This document shows positions 37,101-49,594 of a stretch of DNA of 64,000 bases, in pieces. A program made the translations under genes and the position numbers. The stretch is from Emydura subglobosa. Lineage: Eukaryota > Chordata > Testudines > Chelidae. How positions within the stretch are numbered: the stretch's first letter is position 1; every line of letters starts with the position of its first letter. The stretch is taken from the NCBI GenBank assembly GCA_007922225.1, contig ML679954.1, forward strand, positions 22,527,003 to 22,591,002. The letters are read 5' to 3'. Under the pieces are notes generated by a model. The model searched no databases. It was not told the origin of the DNA and worked only from the letters and a program-made list of their open reading frames with translations.

Positions 37101-40100
37101 AGCTCTAAGCCGCACAGCAAACTGCGAATAATATAAACCAAGATTTGTTTTCATGAGTGCACTTACATTTGGCCCTACAGAGTAAAATGCAACAAATCTA
37201 ATAACTGATGCATTCTTTGTGCCAAAATCCTCTGTACCCTGTAGTCCTCTCTTCACCAACTGACCATGCATTCTTCTGTGTTAAAATGAAACGATCCATA
37301 AGGTCTGACATACAGAGACTTACATCTTCACTGATTGAAGGAAAGGCAACTGCAAACTATTGGAAAAATTGATTATGCTAGATGTATTCAATAAAATTGT
37401 GGCACATGGTGTACTAGAGCTAATCTTTCTTGGCAATAACTATATTAATTTTAGAACATTTAAGCCCTTGAATTTTCACACGTGCCTTAATGCCTGCAAT
37501 CTGAAAAAACAGCAGGCATTTCCTGGGCAGCTGTGGAGCAAGGATGCTGATGTCCCTGTTGTCTCTGCTTTCTTCCAAACCATATCTCTGTACATAAAGT
37601 GGTGGGCAGATACCATATAATAAATACATGTATACCTCTGCATCATCAATTCTATATGCAGGGCATTAGTTGACCACGACTAAAATTGGCTGCAAAAAAG
37701 AAGCCTTGCACATGTGTTTCTAGGTAGCTACAGAGGAGTCAGTCCAACCTCACACAGCATTTTAATTTTGTAGACTGATCAGATACGCCCCTCACCCCCA
37801 CCCCTGCCTAACTCCAGCTAAAAAGTATATTCCAGCAGTAATTAATTATGGTAAAAGAAGCTGTCAATTCTTATTAGGATTTGCTAGTAAACACTGCTCC
37901 TTGTAACCGTTTTGGTCACTGTGAATATTTCCCTCTTTCCACACACACATTATGATAATTTTCTCATTATAAAAATTGTCACCTAGCAGCTTAGTATTCA
38001 CTCTGTTGCAGAAGTCTCTTGGGTGAGAACTTGCTGTACTTACATTATAGATTTTTTTTTAAATAATATGCGGTGGATTTCATAAAATGGAAACTAGTGA
38101 TCCTTTCTTGTATAGACCATGTTTTTGATAAAAATATACATTTTCACAGCACATGAATTAGAAAGAAAGGTGAAAAATCAGAATTATTTGATACTGGATC
38201 AGCAGATACTGGAATGTTAAGAAATAACATTTAGATGCATAAAATAACTCGGTCAATGGCAGTTATGTTTGATAAAAGTAGGAATATATAAAATATTTTT
38301 AAGTGAAATCTATCCATTTTGCATCTATAGTCAGAGTAGATTAATATTTCCTATAAAATACAAGTAAAGGTGATTTTTGGCTGCTTTGGTTATAATTTCT
38401 AAATTACTTTTTTCAAGACATTTTCACTGTTAGCACTTATGAAACTTGACATACCATGTGATATATTAAATCTCAGCATTTAAAACATAATCCACCAGTT
38501 TTCATAAATGCAGTTATTCATCCATACAAATTAAATATGTTCATGTGTTTAATTATATTACATTTTAGCTTAGATTAAATGTAGTACCTTCCGAAAAATT
38601 CTTAGGATATTTCAGAATCAGTACTTACACTAAAAGAACCTCAAATTCCAATTTCATCTAATTTATTTTAACTACTCAATAGATCTTTCTCCTAAAAGAG
38701 AGGAAAACTGAGTAATAACAATTCTAAAAGCTACTAACCAAAGACAATAGAATATGAAGTTCTACAAACAAAACTAGGGATTCTGAAAAAAACTGTAGGT
38801 TGCCTTAAATCTTTCTTTGTCCTGTAACATAGCACATGAACATTACCACTTACACTCTATCGTCAACATTCAGCATGGAACAAAAGTACTTCAGAAACTG
38901 TCATTTAAAAGGCTTAATTTTTAACGGCTTTAAGTTATTATATAAAACCTTCGTAAATTTTGTAACCACCTCTTATTGGTTAAGTCAACTCTGTAGCAAT
39001 AACTAAATTGTTTTGCAAGTGTTATGCATTTAAGATGAACAATCTGAACTGTTTACAGAAATAATAGATTCCTAACTGAAAGAGTAACACAGCTCTTGTC
39101 AAAAATTACTCATAGATCATCTATTCTGTAGTGATAGTAAAGTCTTCAGATTGTGGTTTTAACTCAATATAACTTTCTAAAGCTGCTAAAATTATATTAA
39201 GGATTCACCATTAAAAAAGAAACAAACAACAAAACAAAGGACCCTGGATTTTATTTTGTGCTGTTCCCAAATTCTGTACCACTAATCAGAAAGTTGGTTC
39301 CACTCCTTATCAATGTCATGGCTGACGCAAAGGAATAGGAGAGATCAGACTACTGCCATTAATTGCTGAAAAATATCTGGGAAACATCATTTAAAGCATC
39401 ACCAATCACGCTTGATTTTTTCAACGTATTTTTTTTTAAAAAAACAGTCTTATTTAGATTTCTTTCTTTTGACTGGCTGCCCAGGCCACAGTTTCCAACC
39501 TTTAGGTTGCATTATACTTGAGGCAAAACTATAAATTGTTCCCTCTTTTAAACGATCTGTATCACTTCTCTTCCTCTTTTTCAAATCTTTCCAAAAATGA
39601 GGCTGAATCTTAGTGCCCAAAACACATAATACTGAAAAGCCTACTGCAGAGCAATGGACATGTATTCATCAAAGGTTCACAAATACAAACTTACAAACTT
39701 TAGGAGAGAATACAGGGCCATTTACTTTATTGGTTTTTGCTATTCAGCATGTAGTAAATCATCATTTGTTTTTTGTTTGTTTTTTGATGGATGATTTCTC
39801 ATTTATTTTTTGAATGGATTATGTAAATGGCTTGTAATTTCTGATATGAAACAGGGAATTTTTCCTGGCTGAATAAGTGAACTGTCAGCTCCACTAAGAT
39901 TGGGGTTATTCTACACACCATAAATTCCCTCTTTTTTTATTGGATTTCTGATAATTTTTTCTGCAGAAAAATCTTTATTCATAGATTGAAAGCCTTTTAA
40001 AGAGAATGACCCCCTTTTGGCAGAATCCTTCTGAATTCACTTCAAAACCTGTCTTTAATTCCCTCCTTTGCCAGGTTGTTGGCTCTTATTTAATACGGGG

Positions 40101-41179
40101 GTTTTTTTTATTTTAAAAAATCTGAAGTTATAGCCAATAATTTCCAGAGTTCTGTAAAATCCTGATGTGCTTCTATTTTTTTACTTCCCTGTTTGAAGTT
40201 TACGCCCTCCATCATTTTTTAAAAGTAAAGCTGCTTTCCATGCCGGGAAGTCGATGAGGACAGATTGAAGGTTTATATGTGAACCAAGATTTAATTCGAT
40301 GTCTGAAGTAAGAGGATAGCCCATTTGGAAAACAATCCACAGAGGAGTTTCAATGGCATCACAACGGATCAGACATAGATTCATCGACCTGTAGGTTGGG
40401 CGAGGGAGCAATACCTGTATCTATAGGTGCCCATTCAAGATACAAACACAACAGGGCAATCGCCGGCTCTCTTAACGAAAGCTCCTTTGAAATACGCGCT
40501 AGTAATTTTCCTCCCTTTGCAAAGCACGGTGACAATGTACACTGGAAACCAGAGTCCCAGAATTTGCTCCCCAGCGAGAAGCCCGCATAAACAGCAGAGG
40601 GCGCAGTTTCTATTTGTATCTAAATTCCCCCACCCTCCCGTTAAATCTCTTAAATGATTACGTGGGGTCCAATAAAATGGTAATCTCGCTACCTGATCCA
40701 TATATATCTGGGCCTAGAGAGAGCCCTAGAACGCTGTTAAAACTCAGCGCACAGAGACGCAGAATGACCACGGTGTGCAATTCTCCCCACCCCGGCAGCT
40801 CTGCTCATCTCTCCAGCTGCGATTAGCCAATCTAAGGGGACACACCCCGCCCCGCCGTGCCCCGATCCCGGCACTCTCCCAGCCAGGCCGCCCTCCCCAA
40901 GCGCAGCGGACCGGACGGGAGGCGGGATTCCGAGACACAGCGCGCGTGTTGCAGCCACCCCGACCCGCACCCAGGCAGGGGCTGCGAGCAGCCAAGTTTT
41001 TCAAAGCAAAGTCTAGCTTGTCCGGCCCAACTCTTCCACCTAGCCAGACACAGCGGGCGATCCCGAGGGTCTTTGCAGAGTTCCTCTCCCTCCCACCCGT
41101 AGCCATGGCTCCCGCCTCGCCGGCCCGCCGGTGGCAGGAAGCAACGCTACAGAGGCAGGGAAGAAGGCGCCGTACTCAC
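34164..41179 (-). other. NTNG1 intron 1 (non-coding)
   Basis: AT-rich DNA between the CpG-island donor and the initiator exon. No open frame here resembles a known protein. It is notably poor in recognisable transposons compared with the flanks: I see only a short palindromic repeat near 35212-35281 and A/T homopolymer runs. Low repeat density next to a neural gene promoter can reflect conserved regulatory sequence, but I cannot test conservation. Confidence 0.5.
35212..35281. repeat. Short palindromic repeat with GACTTCAATGGGAA core
   Basis: CAATCCTGTTCCAACTGAAG is mirrored by GACTTCAATGGGAATAGGAT then CAG. Same style as the other fold-back repeats of the window. Confidence 0.5.
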
Positions 41180-42310
41180 CATGTGGAGCGATCCCTCCTG
41201 TCAGAGCGGGGGGGAGAGAGAGGACACCGCGGTGCCTGGGACCTTCCCAGCTTCATCCCCCTGCCCCAGCAGCAGAAGCATGGGAGCCAGAGGCGCAGGG
41301 GTGGGGAGGAGGCTGCTCCGCCCGCTGTGCCCCGTCGCGCAGAGCCGCCGCAGGGAGCCAGGCAGGGGACGAGCAGGGGCGTTCCGCACGCCCAGCCAAA
41401 GTTGCTGCTAACGCCGAAGAGTTCAGCGGCCGGAGACGAGCAGCCACCGCCAGGCAGCAGGTCGCAGCTCCCGCCCCTCCCCGTGGAGCTCGACCCGGGG
41501 CGAAAGGGGAAACTCCGGTCTCTCCACCGCAAAAGCTCGGTGAGCGGCAGATCAGAGACGGGGAGCCAGGAACGACGCGCCCCTGGAACGAGCCAGCAGC
41601 AGCCTCTCCGGCTTTCCTGACAGCCCCACCACCACTACTGGCTGCTCCGCCCGTCCGCCCGAGCCACTTCTTGGCATTAAACTTTTACTGGGGCGCTGGG
41701 AAGCGGCAGGACGTTCCCCGGCTCTCCGCGATGGGGGACGCGCTGCAAAGGCTGCGCTCCTCGCTGCTGGCCCCCAGCTTTCATCTTCTTTTAGGTGAAG
41801 ACGTGGAAGGCGCTCCGAGGGGACATAAATCACGACAAGTAGCACTGGCGCCGAGGAGATCCTCTCCTACCAATTTTCGCTGGAGCTTCCTTCGCGCATT
41901 CCTCCGCTCAAGTCCGAAGTGTCAGTGCCCATCGCGTTGACGGCAGGGAGACGAGACACATGGACAGTCCACTCGATGAAATATACATGCCAGCGATCCT
42001 TCTGGATTACAATTCTCCCGTGCAGCCTCCTCGGCGCTCGCCCGGACCCCGCCTCGCACACGGAGCTCTCAAACTTAAAGGCAGGACACAATTAAGGGGA
42101 AGGTGGGGGACGGGGGGGAGAGAAAGCTCAGAGAGGTGGCAGGGACGTTTCACTTAAAAGCAGTCTTCTCCTGCAACTGCGAACTGCCAGCAAGTAGAGG
42201 GATTGCAAACCTTATACCACCTCCGGACCTGAGCGCGCCGAGCGGTCCTAACGCCGTTGAGATCTCCATCTCTCTCTTTCCTGCATCTCCGGGCCTGCCA
42301 CTTGCACAAC
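40750..42310. promoter_or_regulatory. CpG island, likely NTNG1 promoter region
   Basis: This is the only long GC-rich, CpG-dense stretch in the window; flanks on both sides return to AT-rich DNA. It contains many CCGCCC/GGGCGG-type Sp1-like boxes, for example around 40845-40860 and 41630-41660. It lies about 7 kb upstream of the NTNG1 initiator exon and holds a strong minus-strand donor, so it most simply marks the promoter and non-coding first exon. Long open frames here on both strands follow from the low stop-codon density of GC-rich sequence and are not called as genes. A divergent plus-strand non-coding transcript is possible but not shown. Confidence 0.8.
41180..42100 (-). other. NTNG1: Candidate NTNG1 non-coding exon 1
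   Basis: On the minus strand a near-consensus donor, CATG|GTGAGTACGG, places an exon edge at 41180 with the intron starting at 41179. It sits inside the CpG island, in the same orientation as the coding exon at 33.9 kb. The start of the exon cannot be fixed from sequence: there is no clear TATA box, and 42100 is only a nominal upper bound where the densest CpG sequence thins. Splicing from here to the 34.1-kb acceptor would give a leader joined to the netrin-G1 start. This agrees with a 5'-UTR-only first exon but is inference. Confidence 0.55.
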
Positions 42311-42319
42311 TTCGTCACT

Positions 42320-43500
42320 TATTAACATATGGCACCGATTATATCTCCTATTACACTCCCCCCCCCCCTTGCATCTGCTTTTTGTTCCGAAGGAAAAGCC
42401 TTTCAGATCTTGGGCTTAAAGGACACTCAGCCACCTGACACTAAAGCCTCAGTCTTCAATCAGAAATGGATTGAAGGGACAGAGAACAAGGTGAATTTTT
42501 GCCATTTTTAGTCCACCTTTCCAAAGTACATCATGTCAATGAAAAAAAAAAACCAACCTAACTGTTCTGATTGCACAAAATACCCCAGACCCTGATACAT
42601 CTCACTTCAGTTCTGTTGCCAAACCCTGGATCCATCACGTGGACCCTGCTGGATCCTGATACTTTTTGGCCCCATCTAACCTAAGTTTCATGTCTGAACA
42701 AAGAACATTTAGCTGCTACTTGTGTACCTTAAAAATACAGATCCTGAAAGGCCCCAGCACAACAGTGCCACAAAACTCAGGTTCAACATCTGGATCTTGG
42801 CAAAATTTGGCCATAAACCAAAACATTGAAGGACCACAAAACATCCTGGTACAAGAAAGAAGCAAAACTATAATTCGGCACCATAGACTTTTACTGGATC
42901 TGGCTACTTTTTATCTGCATACTCTCCAGTTTTACCATCTAAATTTAGGACATATACAGCTTCTCCTAATCTACCAAAATAATCCAGATCCCAATGTACC
43001 ATGATGTAGCAGTGCCAACCCACCTCCCACCCCCTCAGTCTTGCCACTGAATCTGGCTGGAGCTGAGCTCTGTCGCAATGGAAGTCTCAAGAACTGGACT
43101 TTCTCTGGCATAATAGGAGCAGCTAAATATGTTCTCTATTTGGGCAAAGACCCAGCAGGACTTCAAGACTTTTTGTGTAGGAGTCAGGAAGAGCCATACT
43201 AGAACTAGAATGACTGAATATTTCTTGTTTAAAGCACCAGCTTAAGGCAAACCTGAGGCTGCATAAAATGTAGTTCTTTGCCAAAAACATTTGCAAGTTG
43301 TGGTTGCGATGGGACAGGAGGTGAAATCCAATGGTTTGGATTGATATTTCCCTTTGAGTTTTTATATTTGTTAGAACTAGAAGCTCAAAGTGAAATGCGA
43401 TTGAAGCCCCACAGTCAAAAAGGAAATGTTTGCATAAACCCCAGTAGAACAAAACTTCTGAGTTTCAAATAGCTCCACAGTGAGTAGTGACTAACAGAAT
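42320..43500. other. Upstream flank, no gene
   Basis: Non-coding DNA just outside the CpG island. It has a poly-C run near 42358-42368 and a poly-A run near 42541-42552. A 112-codon plus-strand frame at 42666-43004 has no recognised domain. Confidence 0.4.
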
Positions 43501-43504
43501 GACC

Positions 43505-43860
43505 ACACCTACGTAGACTGTGGAACTCACTGCCACAAGACATCAACACCAGAGCTTAGCAGGATTCAAAAGAAGATGAGACATTTATATATGGATAAAA
43601 AGAATATTCAAAGTTATAACCCCCCTCAAGAGCAAATCTCAAGACCTTTGGTGGTATATAAACTTGCAAACTTTAGGGCTTAAACCAACCTGTAATTATG
43701 GGGGATAGGAAGAAATTTCCCTGGAGACAGGTTATTCCATAATGGCCGATGGCAGGGTTTCTGACATCTTGCTTTGAAGCCTCTGGTACTGGCCACTCTC
43801 AGACACAGGATACTGAACTAATTAGGCCAGTGGCCTGACCTAGTATGGCAGCTCTAGGAG
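43505..43860 (+). mobile_element. CR1 LINE 3' end (diverged)
   Basis: TGTGGAACTCACTGCCACAA, CAGGATTCAAAAGAAGATGA, GATAGGAAGAAATTTCCCTG and CAGGATACTGAACTAATTAG then GCCAGTGGCCTGACCTAGTATGGC match the CR1 C-terminal end and 3' UTR. It is of a different subfamily from the copy at 5571. 5'-truncated. Confidence 0.8.
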
Positions 43861-44654
43861 GGTATTTATCTCCTACAGTGACCTAACTGCAACAACACAA
43901 ACCCCTAATATAGAAGCACTATCCCTATTGCAAACCTTTCAGTGAAAGTAAGCAGAGTTTGAGTTAGTAACAAAACCCTAATCAAGTTTTGCATGATTTC
44001 AGGTTGTGTTGTGGCCATTGCACACATCTCTAAATGTCGTCCCATGGGCCATTATGAATCTCCCATTACTGAGCTATTCTGTGTCTTTGTCTTTAAGGAG
44101 ACAAATGTATTTGTGTATTCCCTATGTCCAGTTACATATAACTCTCCCAGTGGGATGAAGCAGAGAGCGTTGCTGTGCCTAAAAGTATTTAAGGACACTG
44201 GGAATTTTGTTGTCTGAAAAATAGCATTTAAATCTATCAGCATTTGAAGCCCAAAGCTTCATGAAAGTATATTAGACATGATGTGCCAGGGTGTCTGTAA
44301 CCTGGGTGCTGTCCTCCTTCACACCAGAGTGGGGGCTGATGTCCTACTAGCCCACTGCATGATGGCAACTGCTGCATTCATTTTGGGCTTGATCTCCCTC
44401 CCCCCACCCCGTCCAACATGCTCAGCAACCTCTATGACCACTGAATTCAATGAGAATGGAGAGTGCTAAGCACTTTAGCAGGCTTAGAGGGGCAAGCCCT
44501 TTGTTGGAAGAATGGCTCAAGATCCCTACGGTCCTTTGCCACTTCCTTTGCCTATTCCACACCCTGTTTGCACTATTTCATTGCATTGAGCGCACACTGC
44601 AAACTCTCCAAGTGGTAGCTGAAAGAGACTCTTAGGGAAGCAGCAGGGAGATTG

Positions 44655-44676
44655 TGAGAGAGAGAGAGAGAGAGAG
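44655..44676 (+). repeat. (GA)n microsatellite
   Basis: Eleven GA units, uninterrupted. Confidence 0.9.
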
Positions 44677-44679
44677 CAG

Positions 44680-46800
44680 GCGGAGGGGTGCTGACCTGCT
44701 CCCCCTCCATCATCACTGAGCTGTAGTTAAGGCAGGGGGCGCAAATCTCCAAACAGCAGCAGATTTCCCCAAGGGCAGAGCTGGCCTGTCTGCTTTCTCA
44801 TTGCTTTGCCCACAGTAGTTTAACCTCCAATACAGTCAAATCGATCAGTGATGATTTGAATGTTGATCTGGGCTTGCACCTTTACAGCCTCCAGCTGCTT
44901 CATTTTTAGCTGCCAGTGAAAGAGGAACGTTTGAAAAATTGCACTGAAGATACTGAGCAAATCAAGAAGTTACTGCATTCGGAAGGAAGTGGGGACAAAT
45001 CCCTAAAACTCTTCAGCGAAACAGCAGCACCGAGAACACGCAAATAGATATTTACCGCCCACTTCCACTTCAGAGGCAGAGGACAGGCTGCAGGGTGGAA
45101 AGATAAACATCACCCTCTGCATATGGAAACCTCCATCACATGATAGACTTTGTAAAAAGTTTGCTCTGAGAAGGGATAGATGACAGGATGACAAATGCTG
45201 GAGGCCACTAGTGCCTTCTCTAGAATAGGGCTCCCATCTTTGCTACTAACAGGGCTGACCAGTGTTAATAATGCTGGGAAATTTTAGTGGAAAAGGCACA
45301 GAGTGCTACTGAAAGCCTTCTAGCCAATGTGTAACTTAATCCATCTGGCCAGCTGGGAGTATAATATTGCACTGATGCACAATACATAAAAAGGTACGTG
45401 AGTCTGACATTTTACTCCTTCCTTTATTTTCATATAGTTTGATAATGACATTTTCCCCTTAGAGGGTAAGGAGATCTTTCCAAACCTTGTTTCAAGGCTG
45501 AGAGTTTGTGTGTGCAGCACACCTTGATCTGAGATCTCTAAACTGGATATGTACAAACCCCAGGAAAGACTGTCTAATAAACCTTTCTTTTTATTCCAGT
45601 CCCATTGTTTCTCATTAAGACAGCATGGAACATTATTCATTCTAGGGTTTGGCTAGAAAATGAACTATTTCAGATCTATTTGAGGCTAAAGAGTGTTTTT
45701 TATTCTCATGCAGTTCACTGGAGAATAAGGCCCAAGGACATCCATAAATTAAACTTTTAGAGAAATGGAGAAATCAAGCTCAGTGTACAAAGGGTTAATG
45801 TTAAGTATCAAATTGTTGATCCACAGATACATGTAAAGATTTGATTTCTATTCCCAGAATATTAATGAAAGTGTCTTATTCTAATAAACACAGACTCTGC
45901 AATGTTCAATAACACGACACTATGTACAAAGCTTTGAAATTTTTTTTTTCAGATTTTGCTTTAGCAGCTTGGTTTTCTGTGAAAGTCAAACATTTTCTAT
46001 AAATATTGTAATAATAAATAAAATGTGCATGCTTATAACAGCAAAATCTAATCCCAAATATACATAATGTGTTTCCTAAAGTGAGATTCCTGTACTGCAC
46101 ATGACAAAAAAGTGGTAGCATGTATTCTATTTTCTAACTGTGATGGTTTGGGATCTCAACAGATATTCCATTAATTTGAATGTTTTCCTTTTAAAAGAGT
46201 GAATTCACCCTTCACTTCAGCTTTTAAAAAAGAACAGTCAATAACTTAAAAAATAAGATCAAGCTTGGAATGCTTGGTACACAATCTTTGCAGTTGTAAC
46301 TAAAAACAAGATATAAATCTAGAGATTGTAGTGCATGCTGTGCATCTGCACAGAGGAGCAAAGGAACATAAGACAATCCTTTGTCTACTGGACCAACTAC
46401 CTGTTGGGTGGGGAAGAAACGGCCTCTACAGAGCCACACTTTTTCACCCCTGGACAGGTTGGTAGGGAGTAAACAGGTGGAGGGGCCACCCTTCCCACGC
46501 ACAGGCCCAACTGTACCGGGGATAAATGGTATCATGCTATGTATTTGGCTTGCTCTTCCCTTCTCTGGAACTCGGGGAAATCAGGAGGCAGATTGCATCT
46601 CAATTTGCTTCCCATTCTGCTAATTCTGTGCTGCCTCACATACAGCTCCTGTGTCAAACCACAGTCTACCTTATTATTATTTGGAAAGCGAAAAAAGTTC
46701 TTAGTTGGTGAGGCTTCGATCTTTTACCCAGGTGGCTTTATCCTGAGTCTACATTTCTAATTCTATTGCTCTGTTTTAGTAATTCTTTATATAATTATAT
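44680..46800. other. Upstream flank, no gene
   Basis: AT-rich intergenic DNA; nothing recognised. Confidence 0.4.
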
Positions 46801-47560
46801 ACATAGAATCATAGAAGATTAGGGTTGGAAGGGACCTCAGGAGGTCTTCTAATCCAACCCTCTGCTCAAAGCAGGACCAACCCTGACTAAAATCATCCCA
46901 GCCAGGGTTTTGTCAAGCCGCACCTCAAAAACCTCTAAGGAGGGAGATTCCACCACCTCCCTAGGTAAACCATTCCAGTGCTTCACCACCCTCCTAGTGA
47001 AAAAGATTTTCCTAATAACCAACCTAGACCTCCTCCACTGCAACTTGAGACCATTGCTCCTAGTTCTGCCATCTACTACCACTGAAAACAGCTTAGTTCC
47101 ATCCTCCCTGTAACCTCCTTTCAGGTAGTTAAAGGCTGCTATCAAATCCCCCCTTATTCTTCTCTTCTGCAGGCTAAACAAGCCTAGTTCCCTCAGCCTC
47201 TCCTCATAAGTCATGTGCTTCAGCCCCTTAATCATTTTTGTTGCCCTCCACTGGACTCTCTCCAATTTGTCCACATCCTTTCTGTAGTGGGGGGCCCAAA
47301 ACTGGGCAGTACTCCAAATGAGGCCTCACCAGTGCTGAATAGAGGGGAATAATCACTTCCCTTGATCTGCTGGCAATGCTCCTACTAATGCAGCCCAATA
47401 TGCCGTTAGCCTTCTTGGCAATAAGGGCACACTGTTGACTCATAGCCAGCTTCTTGTCTACTGTAACCTCCAGGTCCTTTTTTTCTACCTAGCCAGTCAG
47501 TCCCCCCATCTGTAGCAGAGCATATACACATGGGTTGTTTTATTTAGCCCTAATACAAAA
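46801..47560 (-). mobile_element. CR1 LINE, C-terminal ORF2 plus 3' tail
   Basis: The minus strand reads, from about 47560: [20 protein letters not shown] sequence (47480), [20 protein letters not shown] (47440), [19 protein letters not shown] (47370), then, after a shift near 47280, [20 protein letters not shown] (47271) and GNGL-type [20 protein letters not shown], ending [20 protein letters not shown]. The 3' terminus is the CR1 tail TCTATGATTCTATG (plus-strand CATAGAATCATAGA at 46802). It is less mutated than the copy at 11300 and comes from the part downstream of the catalytic motif, so the FADD block is absent through truncation. Confidence 0.92.
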
Positions 47561-47657
47561 GACATCACATGAATAAAGAAAAAACCCTCCTAAAGAAATC
47601 CAGTGATTTAACTTCATTTCAACATGCTTGTGCACGATGGCACAGAAACACAGTCTA

Positions 47658-47835
47658 TCGCCTTGTCTACACTAAAAATGCTTTATTGGTATAGTCATTT
47701 TGGTATACCTATACTAGCAGAGACCCCTAGTGTAGACGCAGGTTGTGCCAACAGAAGGCATTTTTCTGTTGGCACAGTAACACCACCTCCCCGAACTACA
47801 TTAACTATGCTGATAGAAGCACTCTTCAGGCTATT
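47658..47835. mobile_element. MITE fragment
   Basis: The left end GCCTTGTCTACACTAAAAAT is the common GTCTACAC terminus. Internal AGTGTAGACGCAGGTTGTGC and GCCAACAGAAGGCATTTTTC then TGTTGGCAC hairpin arms are present. The right end is not recognisable. Confidence 0.6.
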
Positions 47836-47949
47836 TTTTTTTACTTTTAATGAAAATGGTTCAGCCATTTCTCAGAACAAGGTTAGGGGAAAATACATTG
47901 TTGTGCCCATGTTAAAAAGTTTTATTGAGAAACTCTGGCACCTCCATGA

Positions 47950-48360
47950 TTTAGGGATGGGACTTGACATTTGATGGGATGTTTGCCCGAGTATCTGAGA
48001 TGTATCTTTTCCCAGCCCTGTCAAAATCCTCCCAAAGTTGGCCAAGTTATGAGCCTCTGAAAAAATATCAGAGCTTGCACATGCTCAGTAGAGACTTGTT
48101 AAGAGTTTGGCAGCTAAATTCTCCAAAGATTCTACCAGTATTGAGCATGCTTCATTTCAGGGATGCAGGGACTGAGTGGAATTTTTCCTATAATTGTGCC
48201 ACTCAAATGCTGGGGGTTGTTGTGGTGCCAAGCACCAGAATTGAGAGCAGGAAGTCTGCCTCTTGTGTCTGCCTCCGCTTTCAATGCTCCCGTTAGCACC
48301 CAGGCAGCAAGAAAGAGATGGATGAAACAGCCTGACTGAAATACCGAGGGGTTAGGAGCC
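47950..48360. other. Possible dispersed repeat, not classified
   Basis: AGTTATGAGCCTCTGAAAAA ... GCTTGCACATGCTCAGTAGA ... TTGAGCATGCTTCATTTCAG looks like a repeat with GCATGCTCAGT motifs in both orientations. Not a gene. Confidence 0.3.
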
Positions 48361-48364
48361 AGGC

Positions 48365-48650
48365 CTAGGGCTGAGAGGAGACTGGAATGACATGTTGGAG
48401 AGGGGAACTAAGACAATGAGCCAAGGGAAACTGGTGGAGGGGAGGAAGGTAATGAGATTGTGACAAGGTGCCAAAGGGAGTGTGCAGGAAATTGGGGTGG
48501 AAGAAGGAGTCTTGCAAGGCTGATGGGGGAAATGGGACTAGGATGATGTGCCAAGGGGGGCCAAGAGGAGTGTGGGGGACTAGGATGAAGAGATAAGGAT
48601 GATGGTGTGGAACTAAGGCTGGGACGATGTGCCGAAAAGGCATGGGGCAG
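48365..48650 (+). repeat. Degenerate minisatellite (about 25-bp GGGACTAGGATGATGTGCCAAG units)
   Basis: Repeated versions of GGGACTAGGATGATGTGCCAAG with drift: GGGAACTAAGACAATGAGCCAAGG, GGTAATGAGATTGTGACAAGGTGCC, GGGACTAGGATGATGTGCCAAG, GGGACTAGGATGAAGAGATAAG, GGAACTAAGGCTGGGACGATGTGCC. The proline-rich frame on the minus strand is a by-product. Confidence 0.65.
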
Positions 48651-49049
48651 AATCAGTCAGTCCTAGTATCAGAAGAACAGGTGAAGAGGGTCTGAAACCA
48701 CTAGAGAACACTCCCCACAGAACCTTGAATAGAACCCAGGATTCTTGCATTTCAACATTTGTCTGCGGTCAGCAAATAGCTCTGAAAGCCACTGGCAAAG
48801 TATGTGCATCACCTCTCATAGAGGATGACAACCTACTATTGCTATCAATTATTTTATTAGTTCAACTGGCAAAGGTCTGTGCTGTGGATCTAAAAGTCCC
48901 AATGCTGCTGACGAACCATGTGGAAAAAATTGTATGTGATCATTAATTTAAGACTGATATGATAAAATATGTGCACAAGAGGGCCAAATTAAGGTTGCTC
49001 TTAGATGGAAGGCAAACCTGGCTGGACAATGGTATAACCTCAATTTCTG

Positions 49050-49182
49050 AAATGGAGCTGATCGTGCTTAATTTCTGTCTACATGTGTGGCTAAATAGTG
49101 TTCAACCCCAGTTCAGCTGCAATCATCAGTGAAATCTGCTGCTGATAATGGATCATCTTTCTAGTGTAGACCAAGCCTATGA
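49050..49182. mobile_element. Partial MITE
   Basis: The right end AGTGTAGACCAAGCCTAT and a left-side TCTGTCTACATGTGTGGC are the GTCTACAC type seen elsewhere. Poorly preserved. Confidence 0.35.
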
Positions 49183-49594
49183 CTACTGGAAAACTTGTGA
49201 AATAATGACATTAAACCTGAACTACTGAAACCGTTAAAAATCTAAACAAAAACCAATTTTAATTACCATCTAATTAACTGAAATGAAGCTTTTGGATAAA
49301 GGATATCTTTGTGAAAGATTCAACTTCCTTCCCCATTTCAGTTAAGACATAAGTGGTAAGAAATGCTCTGAAAACCCCATTCAGTTCCCCAACAAAACCA
49401 GGAAAGATCAAACTTGATATTCCTAAGGTAAAACCCCACTAAAAACATCATCTTTTCTTCTTTATGCATCCTAAAAAAGCAAAAGTGGGCACCAATCTAA
49501 TTTAAAAAAAACAACCAACAAAATTCTTTGCATGCTATATTTAAGGGATGCACATGGACAAAAACCTGTTAACTGAGAGAAAACATAGTTTGAC

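Noticed and set aside
41176..41532. 118-codon minus-strand frame ending at the candidate donor
   Set aside because: Lies in the predicted 5' UTR exon; low-complexity Gly/Ser/Arg, and netrin-G1 starts with its own signal peptide at 33901.
40775..41620. 281-codon plus-strand open frame in the CpG island
   Set aside because: It results from low stop density in GC-rich DNA. The product is Arg/Pro/Gln/Ser low complexity with no domain, and a competing 269-codon frame overlaps it in another phase.
41131..41940. 269-codon plus-strand open frame
   Set aside because: Same reason: Ala/Pro/Arg-rich, no recognisable family, overlaps the likely minus-strand NTNG1 exon 1.
48365..48643. Proline/histidine-rich minus-strand frame
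   Set aside because: Translation of a minisatellite.
48365..48650. CRISPR-like spaced repeats
   Set aside because: Units are contiguous and drifting, with no spacers; eukaryotic minisatellite.
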